Part shown: one piece after another, positions 20,864-32,300 of the stretch
Position numbering within the stretch: position 1 is the stretch's first letter
How the letters are laid out: every line of letters starts with the position of its first letter
DNA from: Siderastrea siderea
Lineage: Eukaryota; Cnidaria; Anthozoa; Scleractinia; Rhizangiidae
DNA: 64,000 bases
Direction: 5' to 3'
NCBI GenBank assembly: GCA_964030785.1
Contig: OZ034970.1
Span: forward strand, 36,521,943-36,585,942
Notes under the pieces: model-generated
Told to the model about the DNA's origin: nothing
The model's database searches: none
The model's input: only the letters and a program-made list of their open reading frames with translations
Translations under genes and position numbers: made by a program

Positions 20864-21550
20864 AAGAGCACCGCACCAAGCAAAAATTTTTTCCTTCAAG
20901 CCGGCAAAAATTGTTTTCGCGCCCAGTTCGCGCCAACTCTGTAACCTTGACCTGTTTCACGTGCTTCGTCCGTGCGCGGGGTTAAATTCTAAACTCTCTA
21001 GGCCCCGACACGGGAGCAGTTTTAGCTGGGTCAAATTAACGAGGCCTACCCGGGGTCGGGAGCAATTTTGTTACGATGGCGCGTACCCGTGTCGGCAGCG
21101 ATCGGCGAGCGGATAAGACGAAAGACAAAAGGCCGCTTTTGTGGCGAAAACAGCGAGATTTTTGCCCTCTTATTGTGAACTTTTGACTCCGAAGAGAAAA
21201 CTTTAGGAACATATTGCAAGCGGGACTGTACTGGTTCGGATTTTGTGGAGGTGGGAGTATTTTGAGTGCTTTTGTCGAGCTTCGTTGAAAAGTCTCTTCG
21301 TTTCTCACCCGCCAGCCTTGCTTCGCTATATAAAGGACAGAACATACGGTACTAATCAGCGAAATTTAAAACTTGTGTAAATAGCTCCCAGGACAGTCAA
21401 GACACATCAACCAACAACAAATAAAACGTAAGCAATGTTTTAATTACAAGTTTCTTTATTTGTGTTTTCATTTCAACTTGTTCGTTTATTATATTTAGAC
21501 TGTCAATGAAATCTTCTAGTACACATACTGCCAATTTGGGCTGCCTGTGA
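20864..21550 (-). repeat. Right terminal inverted repeat of the P-like element
   Basis: 687 bp, the inverted partner of 13775-14460. The 99-codon frame of the left copy is found unchanged on the minus strand at 21046-21345. Confidence 0.9.
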
Positions 21551-21592
21551 TTTGATTTAATCAATTAACTAGAGACGTGTCCTGATTAACCC

Positions 21593-22943
21593 ATCCTCGG
21601 AGACCCAGGGGCAGCTAGTCGGGACGACGAGATTTTCATGGGCGAAAGTTTACAACAAGAGGGGAAGAGCCCCTGGGCACTTACTCTTACCGAACGAGTT
21701 CCAGAAGCGTTTGAAATCCCGCCTTCTGATTGGCCAGAAAAAAATTTTTCTGGCCAATCAGCGAAGAGGAACAGCCGGGCGACTCTCATGTCTTCTTACA
21801 CGAGGTTGTTTTCCTCATCAATCGCCGTAGTAGCGTGGCCCGTTCAACGGGAACATTTTTGAGGAGAGCTTCAGAAAAAAAAACTTTAATACTAAATAAA
21901 TAAACGAAGTCGAAGAAATCGCAAACTATAACGTGGCCGCAAGAAAACAAACACTCAGCGGGATTTTTCACGAAGGACTTATCGAAGGTATCGTAAATTT
22001 TTAGAGCTAACGACTCCCCTTTCTCAAGTGTTGCATGAGGCTAATAGCTACTCGAGTAAACGATGTTACTAATTATTTCTCCTTGTTCGTTGAACTACGT
22101 CTGAAACTTTCCACGGGAATCTCCGATGCACGGACCACGCAACTATGTCGATCGAGCGTGGGAACCACAGTTAACCAAAGCGTAATATGAGTGTTTGTAT
22201 GGAGCTGAAATTCGATCGAAAATAATCGGCGGTTTTCAGCTGAAAATGCATTAAAATGGAAATACAGTTTGAAAAACATTACCTGCTGTGTGTTTGCTGT
22301 GCTTTTATTGCTTTTCCGAGCTTCTGGAGGCCGATCTGAGCGATTTTCTGCTTAACGGTCGATGCGAGGTCATGCGAGGTCATGTCACGTATTAGAGAGA
22401 ACTAGTTCTCTCTAGACATGACACGCTCGATCAACGTAGTTGCGTGGCCCGTGTATCAGAGATGGAAAGTTTCAGACGAAGATCAACGAAGAAGGAGAAA
22501 TAATTAGTTACATTGGAGAAAGGGGAAGTCGCTAGCTCTAAAAATTTGCGTTACCTTCGATAAGTCCGCCGTGAAAAATTCCCTGTGAGTGTTTATTTTC
22601 TTGCGGCCACGTTATAGTTTGCGATTTCCTCGACTTCGTTTATTTATTTTTTTTTTTTTTCTGAAGCTCTCCTCAAAAATGTTCCCGTTGAATGGGCCAC
22701 GCTACTACGGCGATTGATGAGGAAAACAACCTCGTGTAAGAAGACATGAGAGTCGCCCAGCTGTTCCTCTTCGCTGATTGGCCAGAAAAATTTTTTTCTG
22801 GCCAATCAGAAGGCGGGATTTCAAACGCTTTTGGAACTCGTTCGGTAAGAGTAAGTGCCCAGGGGCTCTCCCGCTCTTGTTGTAAACTTTCGCCCATGAA
22901 AATCTCGTCGTCCCGACTAGCTGCCCCTGGGTCTCCGAGGATG
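21593..22943. mobile_element. 1.35-kb foldback element with 9-bp target duplication
   Basis: Ends CATCCTCGGAGACCCAGGGG and its inverse; TGATTAACC is repeated directly outside (21584-21592 and 22944-22952). The arms are about 520-570 bp each (21593 to ~22165 and ~22425 to 22943) around a ~260-bp loop that contains the palindrome GAGAACTAGTTCTC. A 9-bp duplication suggests a Mutator-like or foldback-type mechanism. It sits only 26 bp from the 7.8-kb element. The 74-codon frames in both arms are mirror images and not genes. Confidence 0.85.
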
Positions 22944-23187
22944 TGATTAACCTTGCACGAGCTGCCAAATTATAAATACGCGTCATGCCACGCGTCATCC
23001 AAACGCCATTTTCCATCTTTTTACTTTGCTCTGCTCGTTTTTAGACAGTTTTTTAGCATCGATTAAGGCGGAAAAGACAAAGAAAAGATAACCCAAAGTT
23101 AACGTTTTTCGGAAACTATTAATAGATTGTGAACATTTTGAATTTGGATCTTTGAAATTTGAATTTTGGTCTAGCACCCAATTCGAT

Positions 23188-23300
23188 CCCAGTCCACTGT
23201 ATCACACCTTTTTGCTCGGACACGCTCGTTTCATCGCCCAACCTTTTTCCGCCCTGCTCAAAACCATCAACAGTTGAATCATTGTTGGGAAACCGAAAGT
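23188..23300 (+). promoter_or_regulatory. ABHD12 upstream region, mirror of the GINS1 upstream region
   Basis: CAGTCC..ATCACAC..CGGAC then GCTCGTTTCATCGCCCAACC, TTTTTCCGCCCTG and finally GTTGGGAAACCGAAA run in the same order and sense as upstream of GINS1. The E2F-like core has lost one C here (TTTTTCCGCC). It ends 10 bp before the start codon at 23311, so promoter and 5' UTR may overlap. Confidence 0.45.
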
Positions 23301-23310
23301 TGGTGTGACT

Positions 23311-26300
23311 ATGTCGGAGGGCGTAAAGCGAAGAACTGCTGCTTCTAAAAGGACGTCAGCTGATTATTCTAACGAGCAGAAACCACCAAGGGATGGGTTT
23401 GAAAAGAAACAACAGCACAGGTAACGGGTTGTTTACGCGCTGACCAAAGCCCGCTCTCAGGTGGAACATGGTTTAACTCTTTGAAATGTTGTTTATCTTT
23501 CTTGTGTCACACAGGAGTTTTGTATTATCAGTGTTGTTGGGAGTTATTTCATTGATTTGGTAAGTCATAAAAAGTTTCTGTACTCTTATTACAGAAAACT
23601 GCTTGACGTCTACCCCAGTGGGGTGGGGACAGAAAGTGGGAGTGTGTTTTGGATTTTAGAGGCCTATGTCACCCCTAAAGAGTTAACCGGGAAGGCAGTT
23701 ATTTCACGGGTATGTACCAACATTAAAGTGACCACGAGTTGGGAGGGTTTTTTTCTTGGGGGTGGGATAAAATTGGATACTTGGGTTTTTATGTGTGTGT
23801 GTGTGTGTGTGTGTGTTGGGGGGGGGGGGGATATTTTCAGGCATTTCTGCCATTGTAAAATTTGTTGTTGGGTTGTATCGACATGTGAGTAGAGTGTGTT
23901 TTTATACATTTAGGTAATGACTTTATTTGCCAAGCCCCTCCTCACCCTGTGCACGTCACCATACTTCACTCCTTTGTCCTTAAAGCTTCAATATGACACA
24001 CATTTAATTTCTCCTTACAATATCATTTTATACTTGAACAAACATGTAGGTCTTGAGAATAGGGGAAATGAGTACCAAAGTTAAAATGTCTTCATGTTAA
24101 TCACTAATCACATTCTCCTAACTACAGTGAGGAGAAAAATGCAAGCAGATACCAGGGCTTAAAGGGTTATTTCTTCTCAGTAAAGATGGACTTGTGGGGT
24201 GTGGATACCTCTCATAAATAGGTTATTATAGTAAAGCTCCTTTTAATGGACTCCTATTTGAGGCCCCACCTCTCCAAGATCAGTCTTTCAAGGGATGTCC
24301 TTATTGGAAAGGAGTCTGTTTATGAGAGGTGCATTGTACAAGGGTGTCTATCTACCTGTAGAATGGTGTCTGTCTGTCTGTAAAGAGCTGTAAAAGAGAG
24401 GTCTCCATGATGCAAAGGTCACTTCTCTGTCCCAGAGAACTCTTATATTAATAGCTTTTAGATAGGCAGACACTCTTTGACTTCTCTCCAACAAGGAAAC
24501 TTTCTTGAGATGGGCACTTCTTTAAGATGGAAATGTCCCTGAAAGGGATACATTGAGCTAAAAAGATGCACAGCTCCCTGAGATTGACCTCTCTTCAATA
24601 GAAAACACCTAAGACAGACTCCTCCATACATGAAAACAGTTGGATAAGGAATGCTTTTAAGCATGGATATGCTTGGAAAGCATGCTTTTAAAAGAATGTT
24701 CATTTTATAGGAGGTTGACTGAAGTGAATTTCATTGCTTATTGTTCCAGCATAACCCCACCTGGCAAATTGAAAATTAAAGTGCCTGAGCAACTGACCAG
24801 AAAAATTGTACTGATGATTGACATGTGAAATTTTGTATTTAAGGTCACTGGTCAAGATAGTGTTGGGTACAGTAACAGTACTGTATGTTGTGTTTGTGAT
24901 AATAATGTACTCCTCACCAGCAGCAAGAGAGCTTGTAATCTATTTGCACCCATGTAAGTCGATATACTGGGTTAAAAATTCTAAATTTACAATTCTAAAT
25001 TTCATTGTTGTGTTTTGTAAAAAAACTTACTGTAAATGTAATCATTTTTATTATTTTAAAATCTTTAAGTTTGTAACAAGTTGTCACCAAAATTATAGTA
25101 AAGGGTCCCTCCCTCTGCGTGATTTCTCTCCAAAGGATGATTTCCACTGTTGCGTAAATTTACATGCGTACGGGTGTAAATTTAACTGGCTTTACATGCG
25201 TAAATAAAATTAGAGATGATGTATGAATAGCTTACGTAAACGTAAAAAGTTGAAAACTTTCAACTTTTACGCAACAGTGGAAATCAACCTTAAATCTGCA
25301 TGTAGGTGTATAAGATGTTAACCGTCCACAAGTCTTGTTGATGTAAAGTTGTAAAAAAATCTAAGGACTTATGCACAGAAAGCCTCTAAGAAAGCTTAGA
25401 AATGATTTTAAATTATTTTAATAATGAATAAAAAGTGGCCATTCTTTTGATGGGGATTGATATTGTTTTCGGTGCTCTTTCTTGCTCCAGTTTTTTTCCT
25501 GCCTAACAGAACATGCATGGAAACCTACTTACAGGTTACACAAAATGTGGTGTGTCTCTAGAGTACATATCATTGATTTATTACTTTTATTTATTATGTC
25601 AGCCGTCAACTTCTAACTATGACTCCAAACTTGCCCAGTTGTTTGAAGATTGGTTTTCTGTGTTATTATAATTACATGAATTAGTCAGCAAGGGAAGAAA
25701 AAATTGAGTGCATTAATGTTTTTCATTTCCTTTTTTTGCTTTTATTCCATCAAGTGAAGAATCCATTTCAAAATTTGTCAGATCCTGTTTCCTTTGGTTT
25801 GCCTGCAAATACTGTTAATTTTTATATTGCTGGTCCTGCCGGAAAACTGGGGGCATGGTAAGTTTTATTGGCAACAATTTGACCTAGTTTAGCATCACCA
25901 GGAAAGCCTAGCAGCCTACAATAAAATTATTGCCCGCAGAAGTATTAGAGACACTGTTATGGGCAGGTGCAAAATTTGGCTTCCGGCGCCAAGTTTCTTT
26001 CTCCCACCCCTCCCCCTTTCAGTGTTGTTTTGTTACACCGAGGGGGTACTTGTGAGGATTGGCGGCTTTCCTGTGGGAATTGAGGCAATGTTGACTATGC
26101 AAGAGTGAGATTTGGTTGAGAGTGTCTCAACAATTCCACTAGTACTTGTAGCTATCATTTGAATAGTCACAGGTTTATGAGATTCAATCCACAGACTCAA
26201 AGTTAGAAATGCTTGTATGCTGATTTTTTTACTCCAGTATTAGGTAACTCACTTTTTTCCTGATACGTGTCAGTGTTATCAATAAGTCTTTCTACTGTTT

Positions 26301-29300
26301 CTGATGGCTACTACTTGATTTTAAATGTACCTGGGCTGGCTCACGCACTATGTCTACAGCAAGTGCAAATTTTATTTGCTGCTAATTTTGAAAGTTGCCA
26401 GACTTGGAAGGCAAAGTCACCAGATTTTTATTTTTTAATTCTTCATTGTTTATGATATTTAATCACTAATTTCATCATTAATAATAATTATTATTTTCTT
26501 TTAGGGATGTTCCTGCCAAACATGTTCCTGTGATCCCAGACTCCAAAGTTGAAAAGCATTCCCACCTCAAAGATGGAACTCCAATAGTTCTGTATTTGCA
26601 TGGTAATGCTTACACAAGGTATGGTAACACCCCCATCCCCACCATAGAGTATTAATTTTTGTTTTAGTTGTGTTCATTTTCTGATCTGTACTGTTCTGAG
26701 CTCTCTCTCTCTCTGAAGTAAATAAACAAGTTGTTTATTTATCACTGGCTTTACTGAGTTATTCAGCTTTATTAATGGACAATTTATGTGTTACATTATT
26801 TGTTGTTGTTGTTGTTTCCTAGAGGTACCAGCCACAGATTAGGGATCTACAAGGTTTGTAAATTGAATTCTTCAAAGCAATGTTAATGTCATAGTAGAAA
26901 ATCTAATTACTGTATACTATAACACTGGCCAAATGAACAAGTCACATTTATCTAATTCAATGTCATTGTTTTAATTTCAGTGTTTGACTTCTTTAGGCTA
27001 CCATGTGATAACAATGGATTATAGAGGTAATGTCCAAAGATGTTGATCAAGCTACATGTATACTGTGTGCATATGGACTACTGTACTTTGACTATCAGTT
27101 TACTATCAGGGGTGCCCGGGTGGGTGGGGGCTTAACAGTGACAGAGCTACTTGCAGTCAACATCACTGAAGGGTCGCAATTCATGGTTTATTACAGGTCA
27201 AAAAATTGAAATCTAAAATGAGCGCTGCTAGAATTACCCTGGTACTTTTTAAACTAGAAACCAGAAACAAAATTTGACAAACAAAGCAACAACTTGTCAG
27301 AATTAGACAAAAATGTATTTAAACCACGTGCACACCAACAAAACAAGATTCTGGTGCCTTTTAGGGGCTCCTGTTAAAATCACTTGAGGGTATGCAGTGG
27401 TTTAGTGGTTAGCACCTCAAACCAGCTACCTTCATATCTGAGGGTCAGCAGTTTGAGGCCTGGTCTCTGAAATTGTGATGTTTGCTTTAAACAAGAAACT
27501 CTACTCCTCACTGTCTTCACCCAAGTGTTTTAATGGGTACTGGTGACATACTCACAGCTAAGAGTAACCCTGCAGTGGACCAGCATCTCATCCAGGGGGA
27601 TGAGATGCTAGAGATAGACTATTGGCTATGTGGGCTTTCCAGAAACTGGAGATAGGCTCTGGTTGTGTGGAACTTTACCTCACCTTTAACTACTTATGAG
27701 CACCTTCCTGCCAAGAATCCTGCCTCAGGCCTGAGCGAGAACACAGAGTTTTCTGTAGTATGCTTCCTTGTTTCATTTTTTTTTTGTGAACAGTGTAAAT
27801 AATTATAATTAGTGGATTGAGTGTTTGAAAAATAAGATTTTGATAACTTAGTTTTGTAGGTACATGTATTTTAACACTTGTCAGATTATGTTATAAAAGA
27901 GAACACATGATACAAATAAGTCAGTATCAATATATAGATTATAAAATCTCTTAAAGCTTTATAACTTTGTTTTTTCATCAGGTTTTGGTGATTCTGAAGG
28001 GAAACCTTCTGAAAATGGTAATTTCAAGCATGACTGGAAGTTAATTTAAAAAACGTCATCAAACACACAAATGTTCAGCTCAATGTTTCACACAAAAATT
28101 ATAATTGTAAATTTCACACGTGCATGAGGTTACATTAACAGTAAATACCTTATTTCCGTCTCTAATTTTGGCACTGTCTATTTTTTATTTACAGAATTTA
28201 CAGAATTAACTTTTAAAAGAGGTTGCCAATTTGAATAAAAACTCAGTCATATTTGGTTTTCAGTAAGTTTCATCTTTATCTCTACAGGACTTATACAGGA
28301 TGGTGTTGCTGCTATGAAATGGATTAGATCACAAAGTCCTGACGTACCAGTCTACATTTGGGGTCACTCATTAGGCTCAGGGTATGAGACATTATCACAT
28401 GACTGAGAAATTACTCAATTCTGATTCTCCAAGTCGGGCAATTTAGTCTGACTTTATTTGGCAGCCTTATCCCCAGCCCCTTACGCACTTATCCAGTGAC
28501 AGTGGGAGGCTTGGGGCCAAACATGATAACCTGAGGCCATCCTAGGCAGATCTTCCCATTGAGCTTGACAGGTGAAGTTACATTTGATTTCTCGCCGCAG
28601 ACAACTGGGAACGAGGCCGATTAATTTCCACTGTAAGCACAACTACTTGAATAAGTATGAAGCATCCAAAGATAATTGAGGGGGGGGGGGGGGGTCAATC
28701 AAAGGGCTACTGGAGAACCTATTCTAGGGATCCAAGTTCCTAACGTGGATTAATCAGACTATAATTTTTGTTTCGCCTGGTAATTTCCAACGGTATTCAC
28801 ATAGCAGGAAACAAAGAGTTTGGTCTGATTGCACAATCACAGGTTACCAAAACTCCTGAGTAAGCTCCGAAACACTTGTAAAACAAAAGTAGGATCACAG
28901 TGTTTGACAGAATCAAAAGACGTGAAACAACATGAAGGAAAAAATTGGAAATGACAACAATTTCTCAGTGATAGTCATCACTGCAGGTACAGTGTGTGTG
29001 TGTAGGCTTAGGTGAGCAATGGCCAACAGTATTTGTAGGAGGCTGGGAGAGGAAGCAAGGACTTTGGGGAAAAAATACTGAAAGGGGTTTAAAGTCTACA
29101 AGGTGAAAGAAAAGGGCAGGAGGTGGGATTGCTGTGGTGGTAAGAAGCAAGAGAAATGGGAAGAATTTTTAACATTGGAAAATAATTTGCAATAGAAAAT
29201 GCAAAGAGGTGCAAGCTACAAAGGAATACGTAAGGGTATGGGAAGCAAAAAGTTGAGACTCCCAGCGTTAATTTACTCCAGAGAGTTTAAGCTCTGTTAT

Positions 29301-32300
29301 AAAAATGCATATTCTCCTTACTGTTCTCCATAACTAGTAAGGAGGATTTGTGTAAAAATCAAGACAACTTATCCTTGGTGATCACTTCCTTTTATCTCAT
29401 CACTTGAATGTTTTAACAAGTAGTGAAAAGGTAAAGGGAAATCTCATTTTTGTCACTGTTAGGGCTTTAAGGGTTAATCTCCCTCCCTGAAGATCACAAT
29501 AGCCACAGATCACTGGAAACTGCTGAAGGACAACCTTGGTCTTCTTTCTTTCATGCAATTTAGGGGTTGTTTACATGTGTTCTCTTACTGGTATGACTTT
29601 ATTCTGGTATAAAATGGAAACTTTATGCTACAAGGTTTTCGTATTTTTAAACTTTTTGGAACGAATTGTTAAGATTAGAAGGAGCAATGAAACAAGCAGT
29701 CATACAGCAGTTATAAATATGATATTAATGGTATTAGTATTTTGGCTGAATGAGAAGTTGGTATGGTATTGAATTCATACTGGTGTGGATAAAAATAATT
29801 TCACACTTCCTTTGTTTACTTAACAATGTTGATTTTCAAATATTTTCCCGGCAATTCAGGGTAGCTGGTGGAGTTGCAAAGATCTTATGTGATAAAGGTT
29901 GGTACTCTGAACAATCACAATTATATAATTTTTTTCGCTACAGGTACACAGACTTTGTGCCATCACTCATAGTACAACTTGTGCCAATTACAGTAAAGCC
30001 CAGTTGTGTATGTATTTATTACAATTCATGGCATGAGAGAAAAAAAAATACAAATTCGGAAAAGAAGCGAAAATGGAAAAGTAAAAAGCCATTGGAGGTA
30101 CGGAAAAGAGCCAAAGATCCCATACGAGGCAAACCACCGCAAATTACAACAAAACAGAAACAAAAAAGGATATACAAGATCAAAATAGGAATTAAAAAGC
30201 TAAAATTACAATTCAGAGTAAAAATATAATAAATAAATAGCTGAACAATCAGAGGATTACGTTTAAATGAAAATAAATTACAAATAAAATGAACTTCAGT
30301 CGGTTAACTATTCCAGCTATCTACAGTTCTATTAAAATATGAATACCCCTCTATCTCAATCTGAAACGAGTACGATTGCGAGATTGAATACAATTACGAC
30401 TTTTGAATTTCTAACCAGTCACGTTTTTGAAAAGTCGTGTTCGTACTCAATCTCGTTCTCGTACTCAAATCTAAAGTTCCCTAATTCCCTAATATCGTAA
30501 TTAGAGCTTCCTTCTCCTCTTGTTAGCTGCAGGGAGAGGTAGTGGCTCTGGGGACGTCACTAGCTTGAAATTCGAAAGTCGTAATGGCACGCAGTCTCGT
30601 ATGCATGCGTAATCTGTTCTGAAGGTCGCAATTGATTATTGGCTATCTCGAAGACTTTTTACTGCCCCTTGCGTGTTTGAAATGACAGAACTGAAGTTTA
30701 ATACACTGTCATTCCAGCTACTGAGTATGGTAATACGTTTGATTGGAAGAACAGAAGATTGGTGTTTAAAGCTAGTCTGCATGGTGACAAGAAAACTTTC
30801 TCGAGATTGTCACTCTGCTTCATACTATAAGAACCTGGAATTTAACTCTAGATGTGTGAGCTGCTTAGGTCATTTCAACACTGTCTACAATTGTGGGCCT
30901 TTAAGATAGTTTGATCTTGTTGCCCTGCCTTGTCGTTTATACCAGTGTACAGAATATATCTCATAAGTTTTGTTAATACCAAGTCAATCTTTGTTGATAG
31001 GGTCACCTCCATCAGGTATCATCCTTGAGGCACCTTTTAATAATGTATGGGAAGGAGCAGTCAAACACCCTATAGCTGTGGTAAGGTGGTAACAACAGCA
31101 GATAAACAGTAATTAGAAAACATCTAATGGTTATTGCAACAGAAGTGACGATAACAGAAGTTTCTGTCGAAATATGTTTTCTAACTGTTAGCAGTCCATG
31201 CACTTTCCCCAACAATGTTTGTTCAATAAGGTGTACTCAGTTAACAATGCTGTGTGTTACAACTGTGTTTAAATTCACTTTCACGGCATCTTTATATGGA
31301 GTCTTGCTGTGGAGGTGCTTACATGATACTGGTGCAACTTTGTGTCACGTAAACGTGGAGTTATTGTTATCATGGCATTTACATGTTTCTGTGTCTGTAG
31401 CCTTTTAGCTTCCTTCCTTACTTCAATGAGACTGTTCTGGATGAAGTTAAGGAAGTATTTCGCACAGATAAGAGGTACATAACTTTTTTATTGTGTATAC
31501 GGTGAAAATCCTGCCCTCTTCCTTAAATATAAATGTTCTCTGCTGAAGTACTTTGGCAGAGAATCCTCTAAAACACGGGAAAACTGTTATGTTTAACGGG
31601 ACAAACTGCACCCAGCAAGAAAAAAACCTGTTAATCAACCCTGTTAATTAGTTCTGCTGCGTTTGCACAATCCGTTTTTACAATGATACGAGTTCATAAA
31701 TGTAAAGATCCTCGCAGTTCAGTTCATTAGAAAGAACCGAAGAACGAAAGAACAATCATGGGGCCATGATTTCCCGACAAAATAGCTCAAAAATAGTGGC
31801 CATTCATGATGCCGGTGTCAGAAAGTATTCATAATAGAGTTCATCAAAATGTTGGTACTATACAGCTATCAGGATGAATTTATACATTGCGACTCGATCG
31901 TACAGGTATACAATTTTGGACTTGTCTTATGAAAAGCAAATACAAATCAACCGCAGGGAACTAGGATAAACTCGTATTCCGTATCATGTGGACACCTTGT
32001 AGATAATGCTTGTGATTTGTCTGAAGTCTTGATTCTCCACACATGTTCAATCTGCAGGTTAGCAGATGTGTATTGTCCAATACTAATCTTACATGACCGG
32101 GATGATGAAATTATATCGTTTGAACTGGGCAAAAAGGTAATTATTTAAAGTCTATACTACTTAAACCTAGTATCTAACTATTGTTAACAACTTTATTAGC
32201 AAAAGTTTATCCACACATTTAGAGTGATACGACTTTGAAAATTTTTAATGAAGTAGTTGTACGGGGCAGCGCGCCTTGAAATGTTAACGTTATCTTTCAA

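Larger units (their letters stand above)
13775..21550. mobile_element. P-superfamily-like transposon with ~687-bp inverted termini and PIF1 helicase cargo
   Basis: The ends are CACAGGCAGCCCAAATTGGC at 13775 and its inverse at 21550. ATTTGAT is repeated directly outside both ends (13768-13774 and 21551-21557), a 7-bp target duplication. Terminal inverted repeats span 13775-14460 and 20864-21550 and look almost identical, so the insertion is recent. The interior has a broken P-type transposase gene (+), a convergent intact PIF1-like helicase (-), five palindromic motifs and a nested MITE. Very long termini with 7-bp duplications are known from Galileo, a P-superfamily element of Drosophila; placement here rests on that plus the transposase fragment. 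Confidence 0.8.

Noticed and set aside
21638..22897. 74-codon frames (MGESLQQ...) on opposite strands
   Set aside because: They are the two arms of one foldback element, so similarity is not evidence of coding.
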